This document shows positions 18,479 through 27,135 of a DNA stretch of 64,000 nt, piece after piece. The position numbers were made by a program, and so were the translations under genes. This stretch comes from Arcobacter_B sp049472135 (GTDB taxonomy: Bacteria > Campylobacterota > Campylobacteria > Campylobacterales > Arcobacteraceae). A model generated the notes under the pieces. That model did not search any database and was not told the origin of the DNA. It worked only from the letters and a program-made list of their open reading frames with translations. Location of the stretch: positions 34,877-98,876 of the forward strand of contig NZ_JBMOVV010000011.1 of NCBI RefSeq assembly GCF_049472135.1, read 5' to 3'. Position 1 is the stretch's first letter. Every line of letters starts with the position of its first letter.

Positions 18479-19282
18479 TTGAATTTAGAAGATTTTAATA
18501 GTGATAAATATGTAGCTCATTACACTAACGTTCATAGAGTCTTAAAAAATATACTCCCCTCTAATAAAATACGTATCAGTTCTGTTTCTAAAGTAAATGA
18601 TCCATATGAAAGAGATTCTACTTGGATTGAAAACGAACCTTGTTTTTCAGATAAAGACGCTATTGAATGTTGTAATTTATTAAGTGAATTAAAATCACAT
18701 GTTTATAATTATATAAAACTTTTTTGTGTGTCTTCTTATGACAAAAAAAGTAGTAATTGTTTTGATTTATCTCTTGATATATATGGTAAACCAAGAATGT
18801 GGGCAAGTTATGGAGATAATTGTAAAGGTTTGTGTTTAATTTTTGATAAAGAAGAATTATCAAAAGAGTTTAATAAAATTGATAATGTAAAGATATATGA
18901 AGATAAAGTTGAATATTTAGATTTCATACCTTTAATTGAAAATTCTACTTGTTTTTCACTTTATGACTTGAAGAATATAAAAACTAACTCCGAAGAAATG
19001 AAGTTTAACCCAGAACTATTATATAAGGCAATAGATAAAAACTATTTATTAAAGTTCAAGTATTTTCGTAAACATATTGATTGGAAAACAGAAAATGAAT
19101 ACAGATGGCTAGTTTTTTCAAGAGAAACAAAAGATTTAGATATTAATTTTGGAAATTCTTTGAAAGCTATTGTTTTAGGAGTTGATTGTAATTCTAAGTA
19201 TAAGTGTTTATTAGAATATTATAATATACCATTATTTAAGTTATCACTTCAATATGGAAAATATATAGCTATAAAACTATGA
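18479..19282 (+). CDS. DUF2971-family protein
   Basis: 267 residues starting at TTG after AAGGAAATAATT. DUF2971 features: VAHYTNVHRVLKNIL near the N-terminus, RISSVSKVNDPYE, MWASYGDNCKGLCLIF and the later HIDWKTENEYRWLVFS. The family is widespread in accessory regions, with no established biochemical function. The gene is single, flanked by the htpG terminator region and by the promoter of the TSUP transporter. Its upstream 130 bases hold the 12-base palindrome ACAACTAGTTGT (18414-18425). Its codon usage is not obviously different from its neighbours. Confidence 0.8.
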   Translation: MNLEDFNSDKYVAHYTNVHRVLKNILPSNKIRISSVSKVNDPYERDSTWIENEPCFSDKDAIECCNLLSELKSHVYNYIKLFCVSSYDKKSSNCFDLSLDIYGKPRMWASYGDNCKGLCLIFDKEELSKEFNKIDNVKIYEDKVEYLDFIPLIENSTCFSLYDLKNIKTNSEEMKFNPELLYKAIDKNYLLKFKYFRKHIDWKTENEYRWLVFSRETKDLDINFGNSLKAIVLGVDCNSKYKCLLEYYNIPLFKLSLQYGKYIAIKL

Positions 19283-19346
19283 AAGAATAGTATTTTGGTA
19301 AAGAATATTTTTTGCTTTTTATTTTCAAACCCCTTTAATAAACTTT

Positions 19347-19355
19347 TGATATAAT
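19347..19355 (+). promoter_or_regulatory. extended -10 promoter of the TSUP transporter gene
   Basis: TGATATAAT is a consensus extended -10 box, 57 bases before the ATG at 19413. The predicted start site falls at the edge of the dyad at 19361-19380. Confidence 0.6.
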
Positions 19356-19360
19356 GATTA

Positions 19361-19380
19361 GTAATACTATTTGGTATTAC
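19361..19380 (+). promoter_or_regulatory. dyad GTAATAC-N6-GTATTAC, candidate operator
   Basis: A perfect 7-bp inverted repeat with a 6-base spacer begins about where transcription should start, and is followed by a second dyad ACATA-N4-TATGT (19381-19394). Position and symmetry fit a repressor site. The LysR-type regulator encoded downstream of the transporter is a possible ligand, though LysR sites are usually further upstream. Confidence 0.4.
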
Positions 19381-19412
19381 ACATAGTTATATGTAATATT
19401 AAAGGTAGTCAT

Positions 19413-20156
19413 ATGGAAACTGAATTTCTTATTGTTTTTACTCTTGTTATACTGATTTCTTCTTTTATTCATGGAAGTATTGGTTTTGGTTTTGGGCTTA
19501 TTTCTACGCCTGTTGTTGCACTTTTTACTGATATTCAAACAACTATTACTTATATTATTGTTCCTACTATGATTGTGAACTTGGTTAGTATTTTAAGTGA
19601 AGGGAAGTTTTTTGAGGCTTTGAAGAAGTTTTGGTTTATTATACTTCTTATGGTGATTGGTTCTTGTGTTGGAACTTATATACTTGTTTATTTTAATTCT
19701 GAGTATTTTAAGTTGCTATTAGCTTTTATCATTTTTGCTTATTTGATTCAATCAGCTATAAAAGTTAGAGCTACTTTTATCTCTTCTTATCCAAAATCAT
19801 CTACTTATGGTTTAGGACTTATAGGTGGTGTTGTATCTGGTCTTACAAATGTTGTAGCACCTTTGACTATCATGTACACTTTAGAGCTTAAATACTCTAA
19901 AAAAGATACGATTCAGCTATCAAACTTATGTTTTTTATTTACAAAAGTAGGGCAGATAGCAACTTTTGTATATTTTGGAGCATTTAGTAGTACAGCTGTT
20001 GAAATATCATTTGCTAGTATGTTTTTAGTTGCTATTGGTTTATACTTTGGTATAAAAATAAAGAAAAAAATCGATGGGAAGTTTTATGCTAAGATTTTAA
20101 AAGCTTTATTATTTATCATAGCTGTTGGTTTAGTAGTTCAAACAATAGCTATTTAA
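19413..20156 (+). CDS. TauE/SafE (TSUP) family membrane transporter
   Basis: 247 residues with about eight membrane helices. The family hallmark is the N-terminal SSFIHGSIGFGFGLISTP and its repeat in the second half, GLIGGVVSGLTNVVAP. TSUP proteins export or import small anions such as sulphite, sulphoacetate or thiosulphate; the substrate cannot be read from sequence. I start at the ATG 19413 because AAAGGTAG lies six bases upstream; the longer TTG frame from 19371 would run through the predicted start site. A LysR-type regulator gene follows 24 bases later, probably controlling it. Confidence 0.85.
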   Translation: METEFLIVFTLVILISSFIHGSIGFGFGLISTPVVALFTDIQTTITYIIVPTMIVNLVSILSEGKFFEALKKFWFIILLMVIGSCVGTYILVYFNSEYFKLLLAFIIFAYLIQSAIKVRATFISSYPKSSTYGLGLIGGVVSGLTNVVAPLTIMYTLELKYSKKDTIQLSNLCFLFTKVGQIATFVYFGAFSSTAVEISFASMFLVAIGLYFGIKIKKKIDGKFYAKILKALLFIIAVGLVVQTIAI

Positions 20157-20180
20157 ACACAAAAGATTATAGGGATTTTT

Positions 20181-20996
20181 ATGGACTCAAATTTATTAAA
20201 AGCATTTATTACTGTTAAAAATGAAAAAAGCATATCAAATGCAGCCAAAAAGTTAGGATACACTCAGTCAAACATAACTTCAAGAATCAAACAGCTTGAA
20301 AAAAACTTAGGTTATAGTCTATTTCATAGAACTAACAGAGGTGTAGTGCTTACAAATGAGGGTGAGAAACTATACCCTTTTGCTGTTGATATTGTAAAAA
20401 AAGTAGAAGAAGCAACTTCACAAATGAGAAATATAAATCATCAAGAAGTCCTAAAGATGGGAACAACCCAATCAAATGCAACAATAAGACTTATTCCTAT
20501 AATCGAGCAGTTAAATAAAGACTTCCAAGATATGAAAATAGAGTTTAACATAGATAGTAGTCTAAATCTAGTAGAGCAACTTTTAGATTATCAAATTGAT
20601 ATAGCTTTTATAAATGGAAATCCAAATCATAAAGATTTAGAAGTTTTAAATATCTTTAAAGATGAAATATATTTTGTAGAACCTAAAGATAAAGAAGCTA
20701 AAGCTAATCTTTTAGTTTATAGAGATACCTGTGCTTATTGTCTTCATTTGCAAGATTATGCGAAGCAAAATAGTGATTTAGAGTATAAAACAATTGCTTT
20801 ACAAAATTATGAGTTAATGTTAGGACTTACAAAAGCAGGATATGGTGTAACACTACTTTCAAAAAGTATCATAGATAAGTTTGGTTATACAGATAAACTA
20901 AAGCTTTCAAGAATACAAAGTGATTTTGATGCTCATTTAGTTTGTAGAAAGGATTATCGTCCTATGATAGAAAACTATTTAAGAAATGAACTTTGA
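20181..20996 (+). CDS. LysR-family transcriptional regulator
   Basis: 271 residues. The N-terminal winged helix is typical: LLKAFITVKNEKSISNAAKK, then YTQSNITSRIKQLEKNLG and LFHRTNRGVVLTNEGEKL. From residue ~90 a periplasmic-binding-like co-inducer domain follows (LKMGTTQSNATIRLIPIIEQL). It is slightly shorter than the usual ~300 residues at its C-terminus. It follows the TSUP transporter gene on the same strand by 24 bases (ATAGGGA ribosome site), so the two are co-transcribed. Regulation of the transporter by a sensed anion is the simplest inference. Confidence 0.9.
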   Translation: MDSNLLKAFITVKNEKSISNAAKKLGYTQSNITSRIKQLEKNLGYSLFHRTNRGVVLTNEGEKLYPFAVDIVKKVEEATSQMRNINHQEVLKMGTTQSNATIRLIPIIEQLNKDFQDMKIEFNIDSSLNLVEQLLDYQIDIAFINGNPNHKDLEVLNIFKDEIYFVEPKDKEAKANLLVYRDTCAYCLHLQDYAKQNSDLEYKTIALQNYELMLGLTKAGYGVTLLSKSIIDKFGYTDKLKLSRIQSDFDAHLVCRKDYRPMIENYLRNEL

Positions 20997-21042
20997 TAAT
21001 TTTATACTATATAAATTAGTTTATTTTCAGAATCTTTAGATA

Positions 21043-21072
21043 AAGTTCCATCATTCAAAATGAAAGGAACTT
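21043..21072 (+). promoter_or_regulatory. hairpin covering the ribosome site of the Hsp90-like gene
   Basis: AAGTTCC (21043-21049) can pair with GGAACTT (21066-21072); inside the loop TTCA/TGAA can pair too. The 3' arm includes the Shine-Dalgarno GGAA that serves the ATG at 21077. Such a structure could act as a thermosensor or other translational switch. Confidence 0.45.
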
Positions 21073-21076
21073 AAAT

Positions 21077-21715
21077 ATGAATAATTTTAAAAATTTAACT
21101 AATATAAATAAGTATAAACAAATATTTCAAAACAATGAACTAAAAAAAGAGCTTTTTTTAAAGGCTTTACTATCAAATGCAAATGAAGCAGTAAATAAAT
21201 TAAAAAAATTAAAAGATAGTTCAGAATTTAAAGAAGAATTAAAAGATTGGGAAGGTATGATGGAGGTCTATTTTGAGCCATCAGATAACTCAATCACTAT
21301 TGTTGATAATGGTATTGGTATGAATCAAGAAGAGTTAAACTCTTTTGTTGAAGAACAAGCTTCAAAAAAAATAGAAAGCTCTATAGAAAATAAAGAAATA
21401 TCTTTAAAAGAAGTAGGATTGTATTTTCTGTTTTTAATCGCAAATAGTGTGAATATAATTTCAAAAAAAGTAGCAGAGGAAACAGCATATAAGTTTAATA
21501 CAAAAGATTTAACTACTTATACCTTAGCTCCTTGTATTAATGATGAGGGTTCAGGAACAGTTATTTATATCAAACTAAAAGATGAATTTGCTAAAGAGTT
21601 TACTACAAAAGAGAATATCATAGCATATATAAATGAGTTTAAAGATGAGTTGAATAATGACTTATTTATTAGTTATTATGAAAACTTTGAAGAGAAAATA
21701 GAAAAATTAAATTAA
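21077..21715 (+). CDS. stand-alone, degenerate HtpG N-terminal (GHKL) domain protein
   Basis: 212 residues that align end to end with the N-terminal domain of this window's HtpG: shared stretches include LLSNANEAVNKL, ITIVDNGIGMNQEEL, VNIISKKVAEETAYKF and GSGTVIYIKLKDEFA. No middle or C-terminal Hsp90 domain follows. The catalytic glutamate of HtpG (FIRELVSNA) is alanine here (FLKALLSNA), the lid is not conserved, and GQFGVGFYS is replaced by KEVGLYFLF, but the Mg-binding Asn and the DNGIGM aspartate remain. It may therefore bind nucleotide without hydrolysing it. The frame is intact and has a good ribosome site, so it is not an obvious pseudogene. The acetyltransferase gene follows by eight bases. 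Function unknown. Confidence 0.85.
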   Translation: MNNFKNLTNINKYKQIFQNNELKKELFLKALLSNANEAVNKLKKLKDSSEFKEELKDWEGMMEVYFEPSDNSITIVDNGIGMNQEELNSFVEEQASKKIESSIENKEISLKEVGLYFLFLIANSVNIISKKVAEETAYKFNTKDLTTYTLAPCINDEGSGTVIYIKLKDEFAKEFTTKENIIAYINEFKDELNNDLFISYYENFEEKIEKLN

Positions 21716-21723
21716 GGAAAAGA

Positions 21724-22203
21724 ATGTCTATAGTTATAAGAGACGCCATAGCAAGTGATGCACAAACAATACTAGATTTTATTATCGAACTTGCTGTTTA
21801 TGAAAAAGCAGAACATGAAGTAAAAACAAATGTAGAGCAAACAAGGGAAGCTATTTTTGGAGATAACTCTACAGTTAAAGCATTGATTTGTGAAGAAGAT
21901 GGTGTTGCTATTGGTTATGCAGTATATTTTTACAACTACTCAACTTGGCTTGGTAAAAATGGTATTTATTTAGAAGATCTATATATTACTTCTTCAAAAA
22001 GAGGAAATGGGGCAGGAAAAATGATGTTAAAACATCTTGCGAAAAAAGCACTTGATGAAAACTGTGGAAGATTTGAATGGTCATGTTTAGACTGGAATAC
22101 TCCATCAAGAGAGTTTTATGAAAGTCTTGGTGCAAAAAGTCAAGATGAGTGGATAGGATATAGACTTGAAGGTGAAACTTTAGAGAGTTTTGCAAGAAGT
22201 TAA
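21724..22203 (+). CDS. GNAT acetyltransferase, diamine/thialysine acetyltransferase-like
   Basis: 159 residues, full-length GNAT domain. The acetyl-CoA loop is RGNGAGKMMLKHLAKKAL, preceded by IYLEDLYITSSK and followed by FEWSCLDWNTPSREFYESLGAK. The YLEDLYI and LDWN motifs resemble spermidine/spermine or thialysine N-acetyltransferases (SSAT group), which use acetyl-CoA to acetylate a primary amine. TTAAGGAAAAGA precedes the ATG. It lies eight bases after the Hsp90-domain paralogue and is likely in the same transcript, but no functional link is obvious. Confidence 0.83.
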   Translation: MSIVIRDAIASDAQTILDFIIELAVYEKAEHEVKTNVEQTREAIFGDNSTVKALICEEDGVAIGYAVYFYNYSTWLGKNGIYLEDLYITSSKRGNGAGKMMLKHLAKKALDENCGRFEWSCLDWNTPSREFYESLGAKSQDEWIGYRLEGETLESFARS

Positions 22204-22262
22204 TAATAAATCAAGTATACTTTTGTTAAAAATAATTATTATCAAATATTAAAAGGATGAAA

Positions 22263-23213
22263 TTGAATCAAGAAAACTTTGAATATTTATATAGTCAATT
22301 TAATCAAAAGATGCAAAACAAAGAGTTTGAAGAAGCTTTACTTTTAGTACCTGAATTATTAGAAATTGCTCAAGATAATCAACTTGATGTATTTTATACT
22401 CTAATGGGTAAGGCTTCAGCTCTTACAAACCTAAATGAAGATCACGATGTTATCGAAACATATAATGAAATTATAGAAAGATTTGATGACACAAATAACG
22501 AAACAATATTTAGATATTTAGCTTATAGTTACTATAACAAAGCATTGATTTATGCAAAAGTTAAGGATTATACTAAAGAGCTTGAGTGTTATGATAGACT
22601 TTTAGAAAAATTCATAGAAGATACATCTTCTCAACTTGAAATTGTTTTAGTAAAAACTTATTTAAATAAAGCAGTTTGCGTAAGTCAATTAAAAGAGAAA
22701 AAAGAAGCTATTTCTGTTTATAAAGAGCTTCTTACAAACTTCAAAGACTCAATAAATCCAGAAGTTATAGATAACCTTGCATATGCTTCATTTAATGTAG
22801 CTTTACTACATGCAAAAGAGAATGAAAATGAAGAAGCTATTAAGGCTTATGATTATCTAATCGATAACTTTAATACTTATGAAGAGGACAACATTAAAGA
22901 GCTTGTTGCTAAAGCATATGTAAATAAAGCTGGGAGATTTAGAGAAGAAAATGAAATCACTAAAGCACTTGAAATTTATGATGAAGTTGTTTTAAAGTAT
23001 GAAAATGAAAAAGGGGTACTTTTAAAACAAGTTGCATTAGCTTTATACAATAAGTCGATTATTTTAAGTCAGTTAAGTAATGAAAATGAACTTTTAGAGG
23101 TTTGTGATACTATTATTGAAAAGTTTTCAAATAGTAAAGACGAAATGATTATGAATATTGTAGCTTCTGCTGAGGTAGTTAAAGATAAAGAGAGATTTAA
23201 TCACTCTTTCTAA
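22263..23213 (+). CDS. tetratricopeptide-repeat protein
   Basis: About 316 residues made of helical TPR-like repeats; each ~40-residue unit ends in a pattern like KALIYAKVKDYTKELECYDRLL, AVCVSQLKEKKEAISVYKELL or ALLHAKENENEEAIKAYDYLI. It should be a cytoplasmic scaffold for protein-protein contacts. The start is probably TTG at 22263, since AAAAGGA ends only a base or two before the ATG at 22257 but six bases before the TTG; the ATG would add two residues. There is no signal peptide. It is terminated by a strong hairpin shared with the convergent gene. Confidence 0.8.
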   Translation: MNQENFEYLYSQFNQKMQNKEFEEALLLVPELLEIAQDNQLDVFYTLMGKASALTNLNEDHDVIETYNEIIERFDDTNNETIFRYLAYSYYNKALIYAKVKDYTKELECYDRLLEKFIEDTSSQLEIVLVKTYLNKAVCVSQLKEKKEAISVYKELLTNFKDSINPEVIDNLAYASFNVALLHAKENENEEAIKAYDYLIDNFNTYEEDNIKELVAKAYVNKAGRFREENEITKALEIYDEVVLKYENEKGVLLKQVALALYNKSIILSQLSNENELLEVCDTIIEKFSNSKDEMIMNIVASAEVVKDKERFNHSF

Positions 23214-23245
23214 AATAGTAAAAGTAAGATTTACTTTTACTATTT
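23213..23245. terminator. bidirectional terminator
   Basis: Perfect 15-bp inverted repeat AAATAGTAAAAGTAA / TTACTTTTACTATTT with a 3-base loop, between the convergent TPR gene and the 23244-23714 gene. Confidence 0.85.
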
Positions 23246-23714
23246 ATTGATTATTGTTTTCTAGTTGCTTTAGAGAAACAATAATAGCGTTAGCTAAATC
23301 TTCTGTAATTATAGCTTCCCATTTTTTTAGCTGTTCTTCTGTGTGTTCATCACAAACTTGAATCATTGTTTCATTGAAGAATTTATTATCATTTATTTCA
23401 TGAACCATATGCTCAATTTCAATCTTTTCTGTTTTTACATCTTCTAAATTGTCATTTGCAAACTTTTGTAAAGCATCCATTGCTGCTTGTTTTTTTAATT
23501 CATCTTCAAATATTTCATTGATATTGTCAAGTTTAGATAAATCTTTTAAAAGTTCATATATTGAACCAAGTGCATATTGTAGTTCTATGTCGTAATCAAT
23601 ATTATTGTTATTTGTAAGGGAGCAAAGTTTTCCAAGTGATACTTGATAATAGATTTCATAATTTGCTAGATTTTTAGTGATATTATTTCTTTGAAAATAG
23701 TTTTCTATATCCAT
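23244..23714 (-). CDS. hypothetical protein, mostly helical
   Basis: About 156 residues from the ATG at 23712-23714 (TGGAAAATC upstream); an earlier ATG at 23738 would add eight residues but has no clear ribosome site. The sequence is rich in acidic and helix-forming residues (YALGSIYELLKDLSKLDNI, EIEHMVHEINDNKFFNETM) and has no membrane segment, signal peptide or catalytic motif that I recognise. The frame is intact and has the same composition as its neighbours. It is convergent with the TPR gene and stands alone upstream of the chemoreceptor region. Confidence 0.65.
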   Translation of the reverse strand: MDIENYFQRNNITKNLANYEIYYQVSLGKLCSLTNNNNIDYDIELQYALGSIYELLKDLSKLDNINEIFEDELKKQAAMDALQKFANDNLEDVKTEKIEIEHMVHEINDNKFFNETMIQVCDEHTEEQLKKWEAIITEDLANAIIVSLKQLENNNQ

Positions 23715-23980
23715 GATTTTCCATTTTTTTATTTTCATTTTATCTAAAAAAATAAAAATTTAGATTAACACAAATTAGCAGTTTTATATGATAGTTACTT
23801 AAAGGGTTACCTTTTTATATTAATGTGTTATTTATAATGATACAATTCTTTAGAACCCCATTCTTATGTATAATATGTAGAATTATATCAAATTATTTTT
23901 TAGTGATTTTTGATGATTTTTTAGTAAAAATAAAACTATTTTATTATATAATGTTTAAAATTTATACATAAGGAAAACAA

Positions 23981-26440
23981 ATGTTTAAAAAAATGACAAT
24001 TAAAGCAAAAGTTATTGGACTTATTGTAGTGTCATTAAGTTTACTTGCTGTGATAATAGCTGGTTTTTCAGTAAGTAAAGCAAAAGAGGGAATTCTAGCA
24101 CAAAACTATGCAATGCTTACAGCAGCTAGAGATTCAAAATCAAATCAAATTATAAACTTTTTTCAAGAAAGAATTGGTGATATTAAAGTACTATCTAAAA
24201 GTAATGATGTACTAGAATTGTACAATGCTTTAGAAAGTAGTTTTGAAACAGTAGGTTTGGATTCTAAATCTTCTTTTAATGTAAATAATCAATTAGTAAA
24301 AGATATTACAAATAAATATGAAGACTATTTTCAAAGCTATATGAAAGAGTATGGATATTATGATATTTTCTTAATCAATGCTCAAACTGGACATGTAATT
24401 TACACTGCTGCTAAAGAGTCAGATTATGGTGCAAATTTAAAATATGGTTCATTAAAACAGAGTGGATTAGGACAAGTTTATTCTAAAACTCTTCAAAAAA
24501 ATCAACCAACATTTCAAGATATGAGACCTTATGCTCCAAGTAACAATGCTCCTGCAATGTTCTTAGGTAATCCAATTATTAAAAATGGGCAAGTAGAAGC
24601 TATTCTTGTTTTTCAAATTAGTGATAGAGCAATAAACAAAATCATGCAATTTAGAAAAGGTTATGGTCAATCTCAAGAGGACTATTTAATTGGTTCTGAT
24701 AGATTAATGAGAAGTGATAGTTATTTAGATCCAAAAGGTCATAGTTTAAATGCTTCATTTGCAAATAATACTGAAGTAAAAACACAAGCTAGTTTAAATG
24801 CTTTAGATGGTAAATCAAAAACAGAAGTTGTTATTGACTATAATGGAAATCCTGTATTATCAGCTTATGCACCATTAGATATTAGTTCTGATATTAAATG
24901 GGCAATTTTATCTGAAATCGATGAAGCTGAAGTTTTAAAAACTCCACATGCTATTAGAAACTTAATTTTAATTATTGCTTTAGGTTTACTTATTTTTGTA
25001 ATTGCAGGAGCTGTAATTACTATTAATAATGTAGTTGTAAAAAGATTAGTTAGATTTCAAGATGGATTAGAAGGTTTCTTTGATTATGTAAATAGAAAAT
25101 CTTCAGATGTAAAAGAGCTTGAAACTGATAGTTTTGATGAGATTGGTTTAATGGCTCAGGTTGTAAATGAAAATATTCAAAAAGCTAAAAAAGGTATTGA
25201 AGAAGATAGAGCAATTATTGATGAAACAATCACTGTTTTAAATGAGTTTGAAAAAGGTGATCTAACTCAAAGAATTACAACTTCTGTTAATAATCCTGCT
25301 TTAAATGAGTTAAGAGATGTTCTTAATAAAATGGGTGATAATTTAGAAAATAATATCGATAATATTTTAGATGTTTTAGAAAAATTCTCAAATTACAACT
25401 ATTTAAGTAAAGTTGATACAAATGGAATTAAAGAGCATTTAGAAAAACTTGCAAATGGTGTTAACTCATTGGGAGATTCAATTACTGAAATGTTAATTGA
25501 TAACAAGAAAAATGGTCTAATTGTAAATAATTCTTCTGAACATTTATTATCAAATGTTGATACTTTAAATCAAGCTTCAAATGAGGCAGCAGCTTCACTT
25601 GAAGAAACAGCAGCAGCATTAGAAGAGATTACAGGAAATGTATCTTCAACTACACAGAAAATTTCTGAGATGTCAGTTTTAGCAAATGAAGTTACTAATT
25701 CTGCTAATCAAGGGGAACAATTAGCTTCAAGAACAACAGCCGCAATGGATGAGATTAATGATCAAGTAAGTTCAATCAATGAAGCAATTACTGTAATTGA
25801 CCAAATTGCATTCCAAACAAATATCCTTTCATTAAACGCAGCAGTAGAAGCAGCAACAGCAGGTGAAGCAGGAAAAGGTTTCGCAGTTGTAGCACAAGAA
25901 GTTAGAAATCTTGCAGCAAGAAGTGCAGAAGCAGCTAAAGAGATTAAAGAGTTAGTTGAGAGTGCAAATATTAAAGCTAATGAAGGTAAAAACATTGCAG
26001 CTGAGATGATTAAAGGATATGAGGGATTAAATGCAAATATTGATAAAACAATTGAGCTTATCTCTGATGTTTCAAGTGCATCTAAAGAGCAAGAAACAGG
26101 AATCGTTCAAATTAATGATGCTATTAATTCTCTTGACCAACAAACACAAAAAAATGCAACTGTTGCAGGAGAAACTAAAAACATTGCTTTAAATACTGCT
26201 GAGTTAGCAAAAGATATCGTTTCAAAAGCAGATGAAAAAGAGTTTGCAGGAAAAGATAATATTGATATCTCAAAAGATATAAAAGCTATTAATACTTCAA
26301 GTGTAAGTAGTACGCCTTCTTACTCTAATACAAAAACTGAAGTAAGAACAACAAAGCCTAAGACGGCACCAGTACAAACAAAATATGAACCAAAAACTTT
26401 CAATGACATATCATCTGATGATGAGTGGGAAAGCTTCTAA
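23981..26440 (+). CDS. methyl-accepting chemotaxis protein with double-Cache sensor and CheR/CheB docking tail
   Basis: 819 residues. TM1 at about 8-30, a periplasmic dCache region (about 35-320, with FFQERIGDIKVLSKS and GYYDIFLINAQTGHVIYTA), TM2 at about 328-350, HAMP linkers (350-480) and the cytoplasmic signalling hairpin whose tip reads IAFQTNILSLNAAVEAATAGEAGKG. Methylation helices with EETAAALEEI lie on both sides. After a flexible Ser/Thr/Lys-rich linker the chain ends in EWESF, matching the aromatic-x-x-aromatic pentapeptide that tethers CheR/CheB in other receptors. The ligand is unknown. The 242-base upstream gap contains TATAAT at 23945-23950. Confidence 0.93.
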   Translation: MFKKMTIKAKVIGLIVVSLSLLAVIIAGFSVSKAKEGILAQNYAMLTAARDSKSNQIINFFQERIGDIKVLSKSNDVLELYNALESSFETVGLDSKSSFNVNNQLVKDITNKYEDYFQSYMKEYGYYDIFLINAQTGHVIYTAAKESDYGANLKYGSLKQSGLGQVYSKTLQKNQPTFQDMRPYAPSNNAPAMFLGNPIIKNGQVEAILVFQISDRAINKIMQFRKGYGQSQEDYLIGSDRLMRSDSYLDPKGHSLNASFANNTEVKTQASLNALDGKSKTEVVIDYNGNPVLSAYAPLDISSDIKWAILSEIDEAEVLKTPHAIRNLILIIALGLLIFVIAGAVITINNVVVKRLVRFQDGLEGFFDYVNRKSSDVKELETDSFDEIGLMAQVVNENIQKAKKGIEEDRAIIDETITVLNEFEKGDLTQRITTSVNNPALNELRDVLNKMGDNLENNIDNILDVLEKFSNYNYLSKVDTNGIKEHLEKLANGVNSLGDSITEMLIDNKKNGLIVNNSSEHLLSNVDTLNQASNEAAASLEETAAALEEITGNVSSTTQKISEMSVLANEVTNSANQGEQLASRTTAAMDEINDQVSSINEAITVIDQIAFQTNILSLNAAVEAATAGEAGKGFAVVAQEVRNLAARSAEAAKEIKELVESANIKANEGKNIAAEMIKGYEGLNANIDKTIELISDVSSASKEQETGIVQINDAINSLDQQTQKNATVAGETKNIALNTAELAKDIVSKADEKEFAGKDNIDISKDIKAINTSSVSSTPSYSNTKTEVRTTKPKTAPVQTKYEPKTFNDISSDDEWESF

Positions 26441-26464
26441 GAGATTCACGAAAGTGAATCTCTT
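26439..26464 (+). terminator. chemoreceptor gene terminator
   Basis: 11-bp stem AAGAGATTCAC / GTGAATCTCTT closed by a GAAA tetraloop, beginning at the stop codon of the chemoreceptor gene. Confidence 0.85.
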
Positions 26465-26552
26465 AAAAAACTAAAATATAGCTCTTAAAACCTTGTAATT
26501 CACATTTAAATATGTTAAAGTACATTTCTTTAAATTAAATTAAGGTATTCAA

Positions 26553-27116
26553 ATGGGAATCATAAAAAACTTCTTAAAAAGTTTTATAAAACTATCAAGA
26601 CCACGCTTTTTTTTCAATGATAATAAGCTAATTTTTAAAATAGATTCTGATAATTTTTATACCTATGAAATTGATAATTACGAAACAAAAACAAGACATG
26701 ACTCTTATGTTTTAGATGCCTATACTTTAAAAACTGATGCTGTTTTTTTAGAACATATTCATATAGATAATGATGTTCAATGGGAAGGTTTACCAAGTTC
26801 TATTTATATTTCTTTTTTAAAAGATTCATTAAGAATAAAACAAATGGATGTTTTAGAGAAGATAGAGTTTGACGGTTTTGATTTTATTACTTATAAAATT
26901 GATAATCACTTTATTTTAAACTTTATTTATATTTATGAAATAAATAAAGATACTTTTATTTTAGATGTAAAATCTGAGCTTTACACAAATTTATTAAAAA
27001 AGTTTGATAGCTCTTATACTTATAAGTTTGAACAAAATAGTGATGAGACTTTAAGTCTTGATTTAAGTATCGTAAAACAAAATGGAATTTATGGTTACTT
27101 TAAACTTGATAACTAA
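26553..27116 (+). CDS. hypothetical protein
   Basis: 187 residues, rich in Asp, Ile, Phe and Tyr with alternating strands (KLIFKIDSDNFYTYEIDNY, SIYISFLKDSLRIKQMD). A basic, hydrophobic N-terminus (MGIIKNFLKSFIKLSRPRFFF) could be a membrane-associating amphipathic helix but not a cleavable signal. I recognise no domain. An upstream TGTTAAAG (26512-26519) and TTAAGG ribosome site support a real gene. It is convergent with the DUF4197 gene, with a shared terminator. Confidence 0.65.
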   Translation: MGIIKNFLKSFIKLSRPRFFFNDNKLIFKIDSDNFYTYEIDNYETKTRHDSYVLDAYTLKTDAVFLEHIHIDNDVQWEGLPSSIYISFLKDSLRIKQMDVLEKIEFDGFDFITYKIDNHFILNFIYIYEINKDTFILDVKSELYTNLLKKFDSSYTYKFEQNSDETLSLDLSIVKQNGIYGYFKLDN

Positions 27117-27135
27117 AAAGGTTTAACCTTTTTAG
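27113..27135. terminator. bidirectional terminator
   Basis: 9-bp stem CTAAAAAGG / CCTTTTTAG with loop TTTAA, between convergent genes ending at 27116 and 27132. Confidence 0.75.

Noticed and set aside
19371..19412. Longer TSUP transporter starting at TTG 19371
   Set aside because: It begins nine bases after the predicted transcription start, inside the operator-like dyad; the ATG at 19413 has a clear ribosome site.
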